64,000 nt of DNA from Opitutaceae bacterium (GTDB lineage Bacteria > Verrucomicrobiota > Verrucomicrobiia > Opitutales > Opitutaceae). Below the pieces are notes generated by a model. That model had not been told where the DNA came from. It saw only the letters and a list, made by a program, of their open reading frames with translations, and searched no databases. Shown here piece after piece: positions 36,465 through 45,444 of this stretch. A program made the position numbers and the translations under genes. Where the stretch lies: NCBI GenBank assembly GCA_041395105.1, contig JAWLBB010000002.1, positions 434,001-498,000 of the forward strand. The letters are read 5' to 3'. How positions within the stretch are numbered: position 1 is the stretch's first letter; each line of letters starts with the position of its first letter.

Positions 36465-37682
36465 TCAGAGTTCGGACAATCGGAAAGCGTCGTGCACCCG
36501 GCGGGCGGCGTCATCGGCCGCATCCAGGTCGATCACCACCGAAATCTTGATTTCCGAAGTGCTGATCAACTGGATATTGACACCGGCCTTGGCCAGGGCC
36601 GCGAAAAGCGTGGCAGCCACTCCTGAATGACTGCGCATGCCGACCCCGACAACCGACACCTTGGCAATCCGGTCGAAGATCTCGACTTCACCGCCGCCTT
36701 CTTTTGCCAGCAGCGCCCTGACCGCCTCCTCCGCACGACGGGAGTCCTTGCGCGGAACGGTGAAGGTCAGGTTGGCCACGCCGTGGCGACCCACGTTCTG
36801 CACGATCATGTCCACGCTGACTCCGGCATCGGCCAGAGCCTGAAAGACCCGGGCCGCCGAGCCCGGTTTGTCCGCAAGGTTGCTCACGACCACCTTGGCC
36901 TGATCCTTGTCCACCGCGACGCCGCGCACCACGACGTCTTCCATCGATTCCACTTCCTCTTTCACAATAGTTCCCGGGTTGTCGTTAAAGCTCGACCGCA
37001 CTTCAAATACCACGCCGAATTTCTTGGCGAATTCCACCGAACGTGCCTGCATCACCTTCGAGCCGAGGCTGGCCAGTTCCAGCATCTCGTCGTAGCTGAT
37101 CTCCGCAATCTTCCGCGCATCCCCGACCACCCGAGGGTCGGCCGTGTAGACTCCGTCCACGTCGGTGAATATCTGGCAAAGATCCGCCTTGAGCGCCGCA
37201 GCCAGGGCCACCGCCGTCAGGTCCGATCCCCCGCGCCCGAGCGTCGTGATCTGTCCCCGACCGTCCGAACCCTGGAAACCGGCCACGATGACCACCTCGC
37301 CCCGGACCAGGTTTTCCTCGACCTGTGTTGTATCAATTTTCGTGATACGCGCACGGGTATGGGCCGGATCGGTCAGAATCCCGGCCTGGGACCCCGTCCG
37401 GGAAACGGCCGGCACGTCGATGGCATGCAGGGCCATCGCGGTCAGGGCGATCGTCTCCTGCTCGCCCACTGCCAGGAGCATGTCCATCTCGCGCTCATTC
37501 GGAAGAGGATTGATCGCGAGGGCGCGATCGATCAACTCATTGGTCACCCCGGATCGCGCGGAAACCACCACGACCACCTCATGACCATCCGCGCGGGTCG
37601 CCTTGACCCGCTGCGCCACCCGCTTGATCCGGTCGACATCGCCGACCGAGGTCCCGCCGTATTTTTGTACGATTCGTGCCAT
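36465..37682 (-). CDS. lysC: Aspartate kinase (aspartokinase)
   Basis: 405 residues. Phosphorylates aspartate at the head of the lysine, methionine, threonine and isoleucine pathways. IVQKYGGTSVGD (4-15) is the amino-acid kinase signature, VVVVVSARSGVTN follows, and TTLGRGGSDLTAVALAAAL is the catalytic loop. Two ACT domains in the C-terminal third (VVSNLADKPGSAARVFQAL; VSVVGVGMRSHSGVAATLF) point to feedback control. It is a stand-alone kinase, not fused to homoserine dehydrogenase, which is a separate gene upstream. Confidence 0.97.
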   Translation of the reverse strand: MARIVQKYGGTSVGDVDRIKRVAQRVKATRADGHEVVVVVSARSGVTNELIDRALAINPLPNEREMDMLLAVGEQETIALTAMALHAIDVPAVSRTGSQAGILTDPAHTRARITKIDTTQVEENLVRGEVVIVAGFQGSDGRGQITTLGRGGSDLTAVALAAALKADLCQIFTDVDGVYTADPRVVGDARKIAEISYDEMLELASLGSKVMQARSVEFAKKFGVVFEVRSSFNDNPGTIVKEEVESMEDVVVRGVAVDKDQAKVVVSNLADKPGSAARVFQALADAGVSVDMIVQNVGRHGVANLTFTVPRKDSRRAEEAVRALLAKEGGGEVEIFDRIAKVSVVGVGMRSHSGVAATLFAALAKAGVNIQLISTSEIKISVVIDLDAADDAARRVHDAFRLSEL

Positions 37683-37970
37683 GTGCTTAAGGACACTTTG
37701 AAAAATCCGAGCCGATCACCGTTGTGCAGTAAATCAGGAACCGCAAGGCGGTCGTGTTGAAGGTTATCCCCAGAGGGCTTTCCTCGGTCCGAACAACGCA
37801 GTGGGCTTGGGATTTCGGTACGACCCGAAAGCCCGCAAGGCTTTGGGCGTTGCGCCGCGTCGCCCGGGCCGGGACATACCCACCGGGTATGCCCGCTGGC
37901 CCGACCGCCTTGCCCGACGCCCAAATCATTGCCGCGATGATCATCTCCAATTACCCAAGGTGCCCATGAA
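37683..37970. repeat. Palindrome-rich gap between hom and lysC
   Basis: 288 bp inside an otherwise tight gene run. A stem at 37866-37902 combines GGGCC/GGCCC outside with GGGACATACCC/GGGTATGCCC inside (one bulge, 3-nt loop). A second palindrome, TTTCGG-N6-CCGAAA, lies near 37813-37831. No T-tract is present. It resembles a REP-type intergenic repeat. A reverse-strand frame here (37687-37950) is not a known protein. Confidence 0.5.
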
Positions 37971-39314
37971 TCAGTCTTCGAAGTCCGCAATCCGCAGAAG
38001 AACCGGATCCTCCATCACCACCGGCATCCGACCAAGATCCGCAATGGTCCGGCCGATCGCCTCCTCATTGGTCCGGTGAGTGGTCAGGATGAGAGCGGCA
38101 CAATCGGGCACGCCGCTCTCCTTCTGCAGTACACTGCCGATGCTCACCTCGTGCGCGGCCATCGAGGCGGCCACCTGGGCCAGGACGCCTGGGGCGTCCT
38201 TCACCGTCAACCTCAGATAATAGCGACCCCAAAGATGTGCCGCCGGCGTGATCGTCAGGGGCGCCTCCCGACCGTCGAGAAGAGAAGGCGCCTCGTCCGG
38301 CAGCAAAGATGACTTTCCTCCCATCAGGACCATGGCTGCGTCGGCCAGATCACCGATCACCGCACTGGCGGTGGCGTCCTGCCCGGCCCCGCGGCCGATG
38401 TAGAGGGTCGTTCCAACCACGTCGCCCGCCACGCAGATGCCGTTGTAGACTTCGTTCACGCTGGACATGACCAGGCGTTCCGGGACCAGGGTCGGGCGGA
38501 CAGAGATCGACAGATCCGCGGTTTCGAAATTGCGGGTGATCACGGCCAGAAGCTTGATCGACATCTTGAAACTCCGGGCAAAGGCAAAGTCGGCGGGAGT
38601 GATCCGCCGGATCCCGTCGACCATCATGTCCTCAAGCCGGACCCAGGTTCCATGGGCCAGGAAGGCCAGGATGGAGGCTTTGTGCGCCGTGTCCCAGCCG
38701 TCGACGTCGAGGGATTCCTCCGCCTCGGCATAGCCGAGGCGTTTGGCGTCGGCCAGAACTTCGGAATAGGCCAGGCCCTCTCTCTCCATCCGGGTCAGGA
38801 TGTAATTGCAGGTCCCGTTGAGGATTCCGTAGATCAGTCGGAAGCGGTTCGCGACCAGGCCCTCCCGGAGCGCCTTGATGATCGGGATCCCTCCGCCGAC
38901 GCTGGCCTCAAAGAGGATGTGTCCTCCGCCCTCTCGGGCTGCCCGAAAAACCTGGGGACCATGCTCGCTCAACAGCGCCTTGTTCGCTGTGACCACGATC
39001 TTGCCGGCCCGCAACGCGGCCTCCGTGATCTCACGGGCAATCCCGGTTCCGCCCATCAACTCGCAGACAATGGGAATCTCAGGGTCGGTCGCTATGGACA
39101 TCGGATCCCTTGTCACCATTTCCTCGGGCAGAGGAATGCCCCGGTCCTTCTTCGGGTTCCGGACCGCGATGCGCACGATCTGCATGGACGCGCCCAACCG
39201 CTGGTCCAGTTCCCGACGCCGGGCATGCAAATGCTTCCAGACTCCCTGCCCGACCACGCCGAAACCACAGAGTCCGATCCGGATCGGCTGATTCATGTCG
39301 TATCGTGTCGTCAT
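37971..39314 (-). CDS. hom: Homoserine dehydrogenase
   Basis: 447 residues. Reduces aspartate semialdehyde to homoserine. IGLCGFGVVGQGVWKHL is the dinucleotide-binding loop, FEASVGGGIPIIKALREGL and GILNGTCNYILTRME belong to the catalytic domain, and a C-terminal ACT domain (RLTVKDAPGVLAQVAASMA, about 365) suggests threonine feedback. The ATG at 39314 overlaps the plsY stop by four bases (ATGA), favouring this start; an ATG at 39296 is also possible. Confidence 0.96.
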   Translation of the reverse strand: MTTRYDMNQPIRIGLCGFGVVGQGVWKHLHARRRELDQRLGASMQIVRIAVRNPKKDRGIPLPEEMVTRDPMSIATDPEIPIVCELMGGTGIAREITEAALRAGKIVVTANKALLSEHGPQVFRAAREGGGHILFEASVGGGIPIIKALREGLVANRFRLIYGILNGTCNYILTRMEREGLAYSEVLADAKRLGYAEAEESLDVDGWDTAHKASILAFLAHGTWVRLEDMMVDGIRRITPADFAFARSFKMSIKLLAVITRNFETADLSISVRPTLVPERLVMSSVNEVYNGICVAGDVVGTTLYIGRGAGQDATASAVIGDLADAAMVLMGGKSSLLPDEAPSLLDGREAPLTITPAAHLWGRYYLRLTVKDAPGVLAQVAASMAAHEVSIGSVLQKESGVPDCAALILTTHRTNEEAIGRTIADLGRMPVVMEDPVLLRIADFED

Positions 39315-39940
39315 GATCCTTCGTCTGCCGGGCCGCGCCGCACGAACCGGTGCTCCGTCCCCGCAAGCAATCTCCCGATGTTGCTCCGGTGTCTGAAAAT
39401 AATGAATACGGAAAGCACGACGGCGAATCCGAAGAGCAGATCGACCCCGGCCACGAAAAACCGCGAGACCGGCAGCGCCACCGAAAGGCCGATCGATGCC
39501 AGCGAAACATAACGGGTCAGGAAGAACAGGACCAGCCAGACCAGAATGGCGACCAGGGTCGAAACCGGCATCAGGGTCACCATGCCCCCGACCGTTGTCG
39601 CCACTCCCTTGCCCCCGCGAAAACGCAGAAAGAGCGAAAAGGAGTGCCCGAGGATGGCCCCGACCAATCCTATGATCGAGAGCACCACGAGGGCGTCACC
39701 GCCGGCACCGGGCAACAAACGGACCCACGAGACAGCCGCCACTCCCTTGAGGAAATCAAGGATGAATACGATGTTTCCCGCAACCGGACCGACCGCCCGC
39801 TTGACATTGGTCGCGCCCGGGTTGCCGCTGCCGACTTTCAGGATGTCCACACCATGGGCCCGCGCCACCCAAAAGCCGAAAGGCAGCGATCCGATAAGGT
39901 AGCCGGCCAACAGGGCGAGTAAGTGTTCCAGGGTGGGCAT
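39311..39940 (-). CDS. plsY: Acyl-phosphate:glycerol-3-phosphate acyltransferase
   Basis: 209 residues, a multi-pass inner-membrane enzyme that makes lysophosphatidic acid. GYLIGSLPFGFWVARAHGVD, GSGNPGATNVKRAVG and FRGGKGVATTVGG are the three PlsY motifs in order. The start at 39940 is chosen because the longer frame's first 21 residues are not PlsY-like. It lies 31 bp after serA and overlaps the hom start by four bases, an unusual place for a phospholipid gene. Confidence 0.96.
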   Translation of the reverse strand: MPTLEHLLALLAGYLIGSLPFGFWVARAHGVDILKVGSGNPGATNVKRAVGPVAGNIVFILDFLKGVAAVSWVRLLPGAGGDALVVLSIIGLVGAILGHSFSLFLRFRGGKGVATTVGGMVTLMPVSTLVAILVWLVLFFLTRYVSLASIGLSVALPVSRFFVAGVDLLFGFAVVLSVFIIFRHRSNIGRLLAGTEHRFVRRGPADEGS

Positions 39941-39971
39941 CGCAGATCGTTCCGTCAGGGATGCGCGATCG

Positions 39972-41561
39972 TCAGGCGTGCACGAGGAGCGCGCGATGCA
40001 CACCCGGCGTCGCCTGGATCGCTTTCATGGCTTCCGCACTCAGTTCCGAGTCCAGACTGACCACCGTCATGGCCACTCCACCGAGTTCATTCCGGCTGAG
40101 CGACATCGCGGCGATGTTCGTCCGGTCTCGGCCGATCTCGGTGCCGACCTGTCCGATGATGCCGGGTTCGTCGCTGTTCTCGAGGACGAGGTGAATCCCG
40201 CCGAGATTTGTTTCCACCTCACGTCCATTGATGCTGACCGCCCGCGGGATATTCGCCTTGCCGATCAGAGTGCCCGCCACCGAGCAGACACTTCCGTCGG
40301 AGGCGTGGGCGTCCACTTGGACAAGCTCCGTATAATCACTTTCCAGGTTGGACTTTGTCACATCCACCTCGATCCCGAGGCGCTCCATCAGGATTGGCGC
40401 ATTCACGAAATTCACGCCGTCACCGCTGATCTTCCGCAGAAAACCCTTCAAGATACTCCGCGTCACCGAATTGGCGTCCATATCGACCACCTTCCCCCAA
40501 TAACTGACCGCAAGCTTGTCAATCTGCTTGGGCGCGATCTGCTGGACAAAGGTTCCCAGGCTCGCACCGAGATCGAGATAGGGCCGCAGAACCCGAAGGG
40601 TGTCCGCATCAATCGACGGCATATTGACCGCATTGCGGATGACCCCGCCCCCGAGGGCCTCCGTCATCGCCTCCGCGATCTCGACCCCGACACTTTCCTG
40701 GGCCTCCGTGGTCGATGCACCCAGATGCGGCGTGAGCAGGATCTGCGGATGGTGACGCATCTCGCTGTCGGCGGGCAGGGGTTCGTCCTCGTAAACATCG
40801 AGCCCCGCGGCCGCCACCTTGCCCGATTTGACCGCTTCGAGTAGGGCAGACTCCTTGATGATGCCACCACGGGCGCAATTAAAGATCCTCACCCCGTCCT
40901 TCATCTTGGCAAAAGCGCCCTCATCGATCAGATGCCTTGTGCCATCGGTCAATGGCATGTGGACTGTGATATAGTCCGCCACCGCCAGGAGAGCGTCCAA
41001 CGAGAGACAGTCAATCTGCATCGCCTTGGCCCGACTCGGGGCCAGAAAAGGATCGTGGGCCACCACGCGCATGCCGAAAGCCTGCGCCCGACGGGCCACT
41101 TCGCTGCCGATGCGGCCAAACCCGATGACCCCGAGGGTCTTCCGGTAAAGTTCCGTCCCGGTAAACCCCTTTCGCGCCCACTTCCCTTCCCGCATGCTCG
41201 CGACCGCCTGCGGCAGGGGACGGGCACCGCAGAGCATGTGGGTGAAGGTCAGTTCCGCCGTGGCGACCGTGTTTCCGCTCGGGGTGTTCATTACGACAAC
41301 GCCCCGCTCGGTCGCCGCCTCCACATCGATATTGTCCACGCCGACCCCGGCCCGACCAACGGCCCGCAGGCGCGGCGCGGCGTCGATGACGCTCCGGTCA
41401 ATCTGGGTATCACTTCGGACAATGATTCCGTCCACGTCGGCAACGAGTCCCAGCAACACCTCGTGGGACGATTGATAGGCCTCCACCACTTCGACTCCGG
41501 GCTGGTGTCGAAGGCAGTCGATGCCGGAAGGTGATATCTTGTCCGCGACCAGGATTTTCAT
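39972..41561 (-). CDS. serA: D-3-phosphoglycerate dehydrogenase, long form
   Basis: 529 residues, the long three-domain type. First step of serine synthesis. ILVADKISPSGIDCL starts the protein, GRAGVGVDNIDVEAA and TLGVIGFGRIGSEVARRA (NAD-binding) follow, NCARGGIIKESALLEAV and LTPHLGASTTEAQ carry catalytic residues. An allosteric substrate-binding segment and a C-terminal ACT domain (HLVLENSDEPGIIGQVGTEI, about 455) follow. Start chosen at the second of two adjacent ATGs (41561; the other is 41564). Leads the run serA-plsY-hom. Confidence 0.96.
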   Translation of the reverse strand: MKILVADKISPSGIDCLRHQPGVEVVEAYQSSHEVLLGLVADVDGIIVRSDTQIDRSVIDAAPRLRAVGRAGVGVDNIDVEAATERGVVVMNTPSGNTVATAELTFTHMLCGARPLPQAVASMREGKWARKGFTGTELYRKTLGVIGFGRIGSEVARRAQAFGMRVVAHDPFLAPSRAKAMQIDCLSLDALLAVADYITVHMPLTDGTRHLIDEGAFAKMKDGVRIFNCARGGIIKESALLEAVKSGKVAAAGLDVYEDEPLPADSEMRHHPQILLTPHLGASTTEAQESVGVEIAEAMTEALGGGVIRNAVNMPSIDADTLRVLRPYLDLGASLGTFVQQIAPKQIDKLAVSYWGKVVDMDANSVTRSILKGFLRKISGDGVNFVNAPILMERLGIEVDVTKSNLESDYTELVQVDAHASDGSVCSVAGTLIGKANIPRAVSINGREVETNLGGIHLVLENSDEPGIIGQVGTEIGRDRTNIAAMSLSRNELGGVAMTVVSLDSELSAEAMKAIQATPGVHRALLVHA

Positions 41562-41812
41562 CATGCCAAGGTGCCAGAACAATAATGGCCCTCGGGGAAA
41601 GGCAATGACAGAATCTGACAGGAGTATTCCGAATCGCGAAATCAAGATCCCGACCCGATGACCGTCGGCCGTGCCGGTGGGTGACGCCCTGAAGGGCTTT
41701 CCTACCCGACAAGCAGGTCGGGCTCTGTCAGGATACCCCCTTCCTTCGTCGGAAGAACCGGACCTGCCCGCAATACGCCGTGGAAGGGCTTGTCGTTGCA
41801 GGGCAAATCACT
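41562..41812. other. Gap between hisS and serA with small hairpins
   Basis: 251 bp. CCCGAC-N6-GTCGGG (41705-41722), GCCCT-GA-AGGGC (41686-41697) and CTTCC-N6-GGAAG (41740-41755) are small stems downstream of hisS, upstream of serA. One may end hisS transcription, but none is followed by a T-run on the coding strand. Confidence 0.35.
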
Positions 41813-43132
41813 TCAGCCGCTCAGTCCCCGAAACGCCTCGACCAGATGCTCACGCGGGAGGTCCTGCTCGGTTCCATCACCGAGATTCCGGACCTTGACC
41901 ACCCCCCGCGCCACCTCGTCCTCACCATAAATGAAGCAGAATCGGGCGCCCGATTGCCCCGCCAGCCGGAACTGCTTGCCGAATCCGATCGTCCGAAGGG
42001 CGTATTCCACGGAGATTCCAGCCGCCCGAAGGTTTTGAATATCCCCGAGCGCGCATCGCCGCTCCGCGTCGCCTCCCGTGACCACGTAGATTTCCGGTCC
42101 GGCAACCAGGGAGGGGCTCAATCCCCGATCGGCCAGCAGATCCAGAAGGACGACATCGCCGATGGCAAAACCCGCGGCGGGCAGATCCGGCCCGCCCAGC
42201 TTCTTCGCGAGGTGATTGTAGCGTCCCCCGCCCGCGATGGCCCGGAAACGTCCCTTCTGGTCAAAGGCTTCAAACACAAACCCGGTGTAGTAGGCCAATC
42301 CCCGGACCACACTCAGATCGATCGTGACAAATGCCGACAGACCCATCGCCTCGAGGCCTTCGAGCAGCATCCGCCAGTCCGCAAGGCGCTTGCCCACTTC
42401 CGTGTTCTCGTCAGCCGCCCCCTTCCCCAGGACCTCTGTGAGTGCATCCAGCGTCCGGACCGCGGCCAGGGCTTCGATTCGCTCCAGGAGTCCGTCTGAG
42501 CGCAGGCCCAAGGCGTTGCGGATCTTGGTCGCGGTCGCCGCGCGATCCTCGCGCTCCATCTTGTCGATGATTCCGAGCAAGGTCCCGATCTCCGTCTCCC
42601 CGAGGCCCTGAGCCGACAGGTAGTGCCACCAGAGATCACGATCACTCAACCGGATCCGGAAATCCTCCTCAGAAAGACCAAAAACAGTCAGGGAACGGAT
42701 GAGCAGAGCGATCAATTCGATCTCCGCACCGGGTCCCGCCTCACCGAAGATATCGGCGTTGAACTGGAAGAACGACCGAAGTCTTCCCTTCTGCTGCCGC
42801 TCATACCGGAAGTGTTCGCCGATATTGAACCACTTGACCGGCCGACGCAGGCTCTGCGCCTTCTGACCGACCATCCGGGCCAGTGCCGGCGTCATCTCCG
42901 GCCGAAGGGCGACCTCGCGCCCCCCCTTGTCGACAAAGGAGAAGAGCTGCTGTTCGATCTCCGCTCCCGACTTGGCCCGGAACAGATCCAGGGGCTCGAG
43001 GACAGGCGCCTCATAGGCTTGGAATCCGAACGAGACCGCAACCTGCCGCCAGATGCGGAAGACAAAATGGAGGCGCGCGCAGTCTTCGGGATAGATTTCC
43101 CGAAAACCTGGAAGTGTCTGCAATCCGGACAT
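41813..43132 (-). CDS. hisS: Histidyl-tRNA synthetase
   Basis: 439 residues, a class II aminoacyl-tRNA synthetase. LPGFREIYPEDCARLHFVF opens the catalytic domain, APVLEPLDLFRAKSG follows, ALRPEMTPALARMV lies in motif 2, and VRGLAYYTGFVFEAFD with AGGGRYNHLAKKLGG are HisRS-specific. The C-terminal anticodon-binding domain is at about 340-435. It follows the HU-like gene by 33 bp on the same strand. Confidence 0.95.
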   Translation of the reverse strand: MSGLQTLPGFREIYPEDCARLHFVFRIWRQVAVSFGFQAYEAPVLEPLDLFRAKSGAEIEQQLFSFVDKGGREVALRPEMTPALARMVGQKAQSLRRPVKWFNIGEHFRYERQQKGRLRSFFQFNADIFGEAGPGAEIELIALLIRSLTVFGLSEEDFRIRLSDRDLWWHYLSAQGLGETEIGTLLGIIDKMEREDRAATATKIRNALGLRSDGLLERIEALAAVRTLDALTEVLGKGAADENTEVGKRLADWRMLLEGLEAMGLSAFVTIDLSVVRGLAYYTGFVFEAFDQKGRFRAIAGGGRYNHLAKKLGGPDLPAAGFAIGDVVLLDLLADRGLSPSLVAGPEIYVVTGGDAERRCALGDIQNLRAAGISVEYALRTIGFGKQFRLAGQSGARFCFIYGEDEVARGVVKVRNLGDGTEQDLPREHLVEAFRGLSG

Positions 43133-43165
43133 TCGGGAGAACCTAGTCGTCCCCCGGTTCCGAAA

Positions 43166-43507
43166 TCAATCCTCCTCGGACAAATCAGGCGTCTTTTTCG
43201 AAAGGTCGTCGAGATCGAGGCGCTTCAGACGGGCCTTGAGGATCTTTCCGGCCTTGAACTTGACGACAGCCCGGGTCGGGATGATCACATCAGTCTCCGG
43301 ACGGTTGGGATTGCGACCGATCCGCGACTTGCGGACCTGTACTTCAAGAACACCGAAGTTCCTCAATTCCACGTTCCGACCTGCCGAGAGTGCGTTGAGA
43401 ATAATATCCAACGCCATCTGTACCGTCTGCTGCACTTCCTTCTGGGGAAATCCAGTCTTGCCGTAGATCTCCAATACGATCTCCCGCTTGGTCAAATTAC
43501 TGGGCAT
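43166..43507 (-). CDS. HU/IHF-family DNA-binding protein
   Basis: 113 residues. LTKREIVLEIYGKTG, NVELRNFGVLEVQVRK and GRNPNRPETDVIIPTRAVV match HU/IHF, the second and third covering the DNA-binding arm (GRNPxxP). A short acidic tail (DDLSKKTPDLSEED) extends past the usual end. As a nucleoid protein it bends and wraps DNA. The subunit type cannot be decided by reading. It is probably transcribed from the short divergent gap shared with the ClpX-like gene. Confidence 0.93.
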   Translation of the reverse strand: MPSNLTKREIVLEIYGKTGFPQKEVQQTVQMALDIILNALSAGRNVELRNFGVLEVQVRKSRIGRNPNRPETDVIIPTRAVVKFKAGKILKARLKRLDLDDLSKKTPDLSEED

Positions 43508-43554
43508 AAACGAATGGGTTCAATATGGCACGAAACTCACGAATATCAACTTAA

Positions 43555-43582
43555 CTTATTTTCGCACTTGAGGTTGCGTCAA
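43555..43582 (-). promoter_or_regulatory. Candidate promoter of the HU-like gene
   Basis: On the reverse strand, TTGACG (43577-43582) matches the -35 box in 5 of 6 bases, and AATAAG (43555-43560) matches the -10 in 4 of 6, separated by 16 bp. It lies in the 102-bp divergent gap in front of the HU-like gene. Sequence match only. Confidence 0.3.
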
Positions 43583-43609
43583 CCCCAATCGCGTTGAGAC
43601 TGAAACCCT

Positions 43610-45433
43610 ATGAGCGATAAAGACGACACCCGGAATCCCATGGAGGAGTTCCAGAAGCAGGTCGAGGATCTTTTCAAGAAAGGCAACTTCAACTCCCTTT
43701 TCTCCCAGTCTCCCCCGGAAAGACCCGGATCCACGCCACCGAAACCACCACCGACGCCCGAGGAACAGCCCGGGGACAACCGCGGCGAAATCCTTGAAAA
43801 GATCCGGAGTTTCAACCTCAAACCCCGTGAAATCCGCGACTATCTCAACCGCTTCGTCATCCGCCAGGACGAGGCGAAAAAGGTCATTTCTGTCGCCATC
43901 TGCGACCACTTCAATCACGTCCGCCTTTGCCTCGAGCAGCCCGAGCTGCGGGAGATGGAGCACGCAAAACAGAACATCCTCCTCCTCGGACCGACCGGCG
44001 TGGGCAAAACCTACCTCCTGCGCTGCATTGCCAGGTTGATCGGCGTCCCCTTCGTCAAGGCCGACGCGACCAAGTTCTCCGAAACCGGCTACGTGGGCGG
44101 TGACGTGGACGATCTCGTCCGGGATCTGGTCAAGGCAGCCAATGGCGACGTGGAACTGGCCCAATACGGAATCGTCTACATCGATGAAATCGACAAGATC
44201 GCCGGTCAGATCTCCGCCGGCGGACGCGATGTCTCCGGACGCGGCGTCCAGATCAACCTGCTCAAGCTCCTCGAGGAAACCGATGTCAACCTCCACAGTC
44301 AGACCGACATTCTCGGCCAGATGCAGGCCGTCCTTGAAATGCAGCGCGGCGGCAAATCGCGCCCGCGCACCCTGAACACCCGCCATATCCTCTTCATCGT
44401 GAGCGGAGCATTCGACAAACTCGGCGAACAGGTAAGCAAACGCCTGAAGAATTCCCAGGTCGGTTTCGCCGCATCGAAGAAGACCGATCCGGTCCTCGAC
44501 GAGGAGCCGCTCTCAAGAGTCGAGACCACCGACTTTATCGATTACGGTTTTGAACCCGAATTCATCGGACGCCTCCCCGTCCGGGTGGCCTGCCACCACC
44601 TCGGCGCCGATGACCTCGAGGATATCCTGCTCCAATCGGAGGGCAGCGTGCTCAAACAGTACCAGACCGAATTCGCCGGCTACGGGGTCACCTTTTCCCT
44701 GAAGCCGGATGCGGTCAAAGCCATCGCGGGAATGGCTCATCAGCAGAAAACCGGAGCCCGCGGTCTCATGACCGTCCTGGAGCAGGTTTTTCGCGATTTC
44801 AAATTCGAGCTGCCTTCAACCTCAATCCGGGAATTCGAGGTGAGCCGGGATACCATCGAGCACCCCGGCGACCACCTCAAAGCCATGCTCAAGGAAAACG
44901 AAGTGGCCCAACGCGAGCTTCTGGCCGGGGAGGTCCGGGTCTTCGCCGATCGCTTCGCTGAAGATGCTTTCTGCATACTTCGAGCTGAAGCTCCGGCGCG
45001 GATGCGATCGAGGCTCATGGTCGCCGAGAGTCTCGCCACCGACACGACCAGCATTCGCGCCTTGCGATCGGAAATTCCGCGATTTCCACTACGGTCTTCA
45101 GCCTCGCTTCCAGAAACACCGGCAAGACGACTTCACCATCTCCTGCAAGGTCGCCGAGAATCCCAGGGAACTGTCCTGGCTGGGTCTCCGACAGTTTCAA
45201 GGGACTCGAAACCGACTCCTGAGGATGAACCAGTGCCTGACCCGATCGCCGATGTTGATGTAGCCACCGCGCTGTGTCGCGGTGCCCAATCGTGGTCAAC
45301 ACGCCGACGTCCGCCTTCGGCTGTCCGCGCCGGGACAGACAGCGGCGTGGAGGCGACTCTTGATCCTGCCGAATCCCTCTTGTTATTGCGGTTCAGCTTT
45401 GACCACCTCCGGCAGCACAACCGCCATGCCTGA
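43610..45433 (+). CDS. ClpX-like AAA+ ATPase with scrambled 3' end
   Basis: The first 440 residues are a clean ClpX-like AAA+ protein without the N-terminal zinc finger: LLLGPTGVGKTYLLRC (Walker A, about 124-139), IVYIDEIDKIAG (Walker B), and EFIGRLPVRV downstream. From about 44960 the frame loses its family likeness. Family-like words (FELKL, DAIE, VAESLATDTT, RKFRDFHYG, FSLASRNTGKT, FTI, VAENP, VSDSF) appear one after another in the three forward frames, ending at a TGA at 45220-45222. About seven frame changes would be needed. The stated end (45433) is only where the first frame meets a stop. Either the gene is decaying or this stretch of sequence holds indel errors. Confidence 0.78.
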   Translation: MSDKDDTRNPMEEFQKQVEDLFKKGNFNSLFSQSPPERPGSTPPKPPPTPEEQPGDNRGEILEKIRSFNLKPREIRDYLNRFVIRQDEAKKVISVAICDHFNHVRLCLEQPELREMEHAKQNILLLGPTGVGKTYLLRCIARLIGVPFVKADATKFSETGYVGGDVDDLVRDLVKAANGDVELAQYGIVYIDEIDKIAGQISAGGRDVSGRGVQINLLKLLEETDVNLHSQTDILGQMQAVLEMQRGGKSRPRTLNTRHILFIVSGAFDKLGEQVSKRLKNSQVGFAASKKTDPVLDEEPLSRVETTDFIDYGFEPEFIGRLPVRVACHHLGADDLEDILLQSEGSVLKQYQTEFAGYGVTFSLKPDAVKAIAGMAHQQKTGARGLMTVLEQVFRDFKFELPSTSIREFEVSRDTIEHPGDHLKAMLKENEVAQRELLAGEVRVFADRFAEDAFCILRAEAPARMRSRLMVAESLATDTTSIRALRSEIPRFPLRSSASLPETPARRLHHLLQGRRESQGTVLAGSPTVSRDSKPTPEDEPVPDPIADVDVATALCRGAQSWSTRRRPPSAVRAGTDSGVEATLDPAESLLLLRFSFDHLRQHNRHA

Positions 45434-45444
45434 CCCGATCGCCG
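45234..45444 (+). repeat. 18-bp direct repeat around palindromic DNA
   Basis: TGCCTGACCCGATCGCCG occurs at 45234-45251 and at 45427-45444; the second copy is the start of ubiE. Between them lie CACCGCG-CTGTGT-CGCGGTG (45265-45284) and a nested stem CTGTCC/GGACAG (45321-45338) inside ACGCCG/CGGCGT (45301-45348). It may be an inserted repeat, a local duplication or an assembly artefact. Confidence 0.55.
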
